Assembly: GCA_964517665.1 (NCBI GenBank)
Contig: CAZFCY010000034.1
Span: forward strand, 1 to 33,131
Origin: Congregicoccus sp964517665
Lineage (GTDB): Bacteria; Verrucomicrobiota; Verrucomicrobiia; Opitutales; Opitutaceae
Direction of reading: 5' to 3'
DNA length: 33,131 bases
This document shows positions 33,083 to 33,131 of the stretch, piece by piece (position 1 is the stretch's first letter; each line of letters opens with the position of its first letter). The notes under the pieces were generated by a model. That model made no database searches. It had not been told where the DNA came from and saw only the letters and a program-made list of their open reading frames with translations. The translations under genes were made by a program, and so were the position numbers.

Positions 33083-33131
33083 ATTGGGGCTCACAAATTA
33101 TTCAATGCATCATTCCTTCCGCCCGAAAGGC

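Overview
The window looks like a chromosomal scaffold from a high-GC Verrucomicrobiota bacterium, most likely of the Opitutaceae or a near relative. The main evidence is a Planctomycetes/Verrucomicrobia-type (PV) bacterial microcompartment (BMC) locus, together with dense intergenic inverted repeats, a beta-propeller histidine kinase and start codons that mostly lack a Shine-Dalgarno motif. No tRNA, rRNA, prophage, insertion sequence or CRISPR array was seen. One 100-N assembly gap (20991-21090) cuts the end of ackA.

Layout. 2-412: end of a glycoside hydrolase, possibly an alpha-L-rhamnosidase. 587-4127: cytochrome-oxidase assembly and copper genes (DUF420 protein and ctaA on the minus strand; a CusF-SCO1 fusion and a His-rich membrane-anchored protein on the plus strand). 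4313-5992: leuA. 6388-7755: ECF-type sigma factor, small membrane protein and LTxxQ-type periplasmic protein. 7814-9520: SRP RNA followed by dnaX, whose frame breaks at an A AAA AAG slippery site. 9626-23812: a block entirely on the minus strand. Read in transcription order it is pduL, two BMC-H, ackA, a third BMC-H, BMC-P, pduP, BMC-P, BMC-P, class II aldolase, lactate/malate-type dehydrogenase, rhaB, rhaA, lutA, lutB, lutC. 23985-27687: stand-alone response regulator and propeller histidine kinase upstream of that block. 27941-33019: Nramp-like transporter, lipid-linked sugar transferase, PGPGW membrane protein and a secreted GH9 enzyme.

How the genes work together (inference from family knowledge). 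RhaA and RhaB turn L-rhamnose into L-rhamnulose-1-phosphate. The aldolase, which has BMC-type terminal extensions, splits it into DHAP and L-lactaldehyde. Inside the shell (three hexamer and three pentamer proteins) PduP oxidises lactaldehyde to lactyl-CoA, PduL swaps CoA for phosphate and AckA makes ATP plus lactate. LutABC, joined to rhaA by overlapping start and stop codons, can oxidise lactate to pyruvate. The locus therefore encodes a near-complete route from rhamnose to DHAP and pyruvate. The glycoside hydrolases at both ends fit a plant- or algal-polysaccharide degrader.

The most unusual non-coding feature is a set of at least eight sequence-unrelated inverted-repeat families. They sit almost always just 3' of a gene, are sometimes nested in one another, and in several genes supply the stop codon. 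One lies in frame inside a coding sequence. One family has the GTAG head of REP elements.
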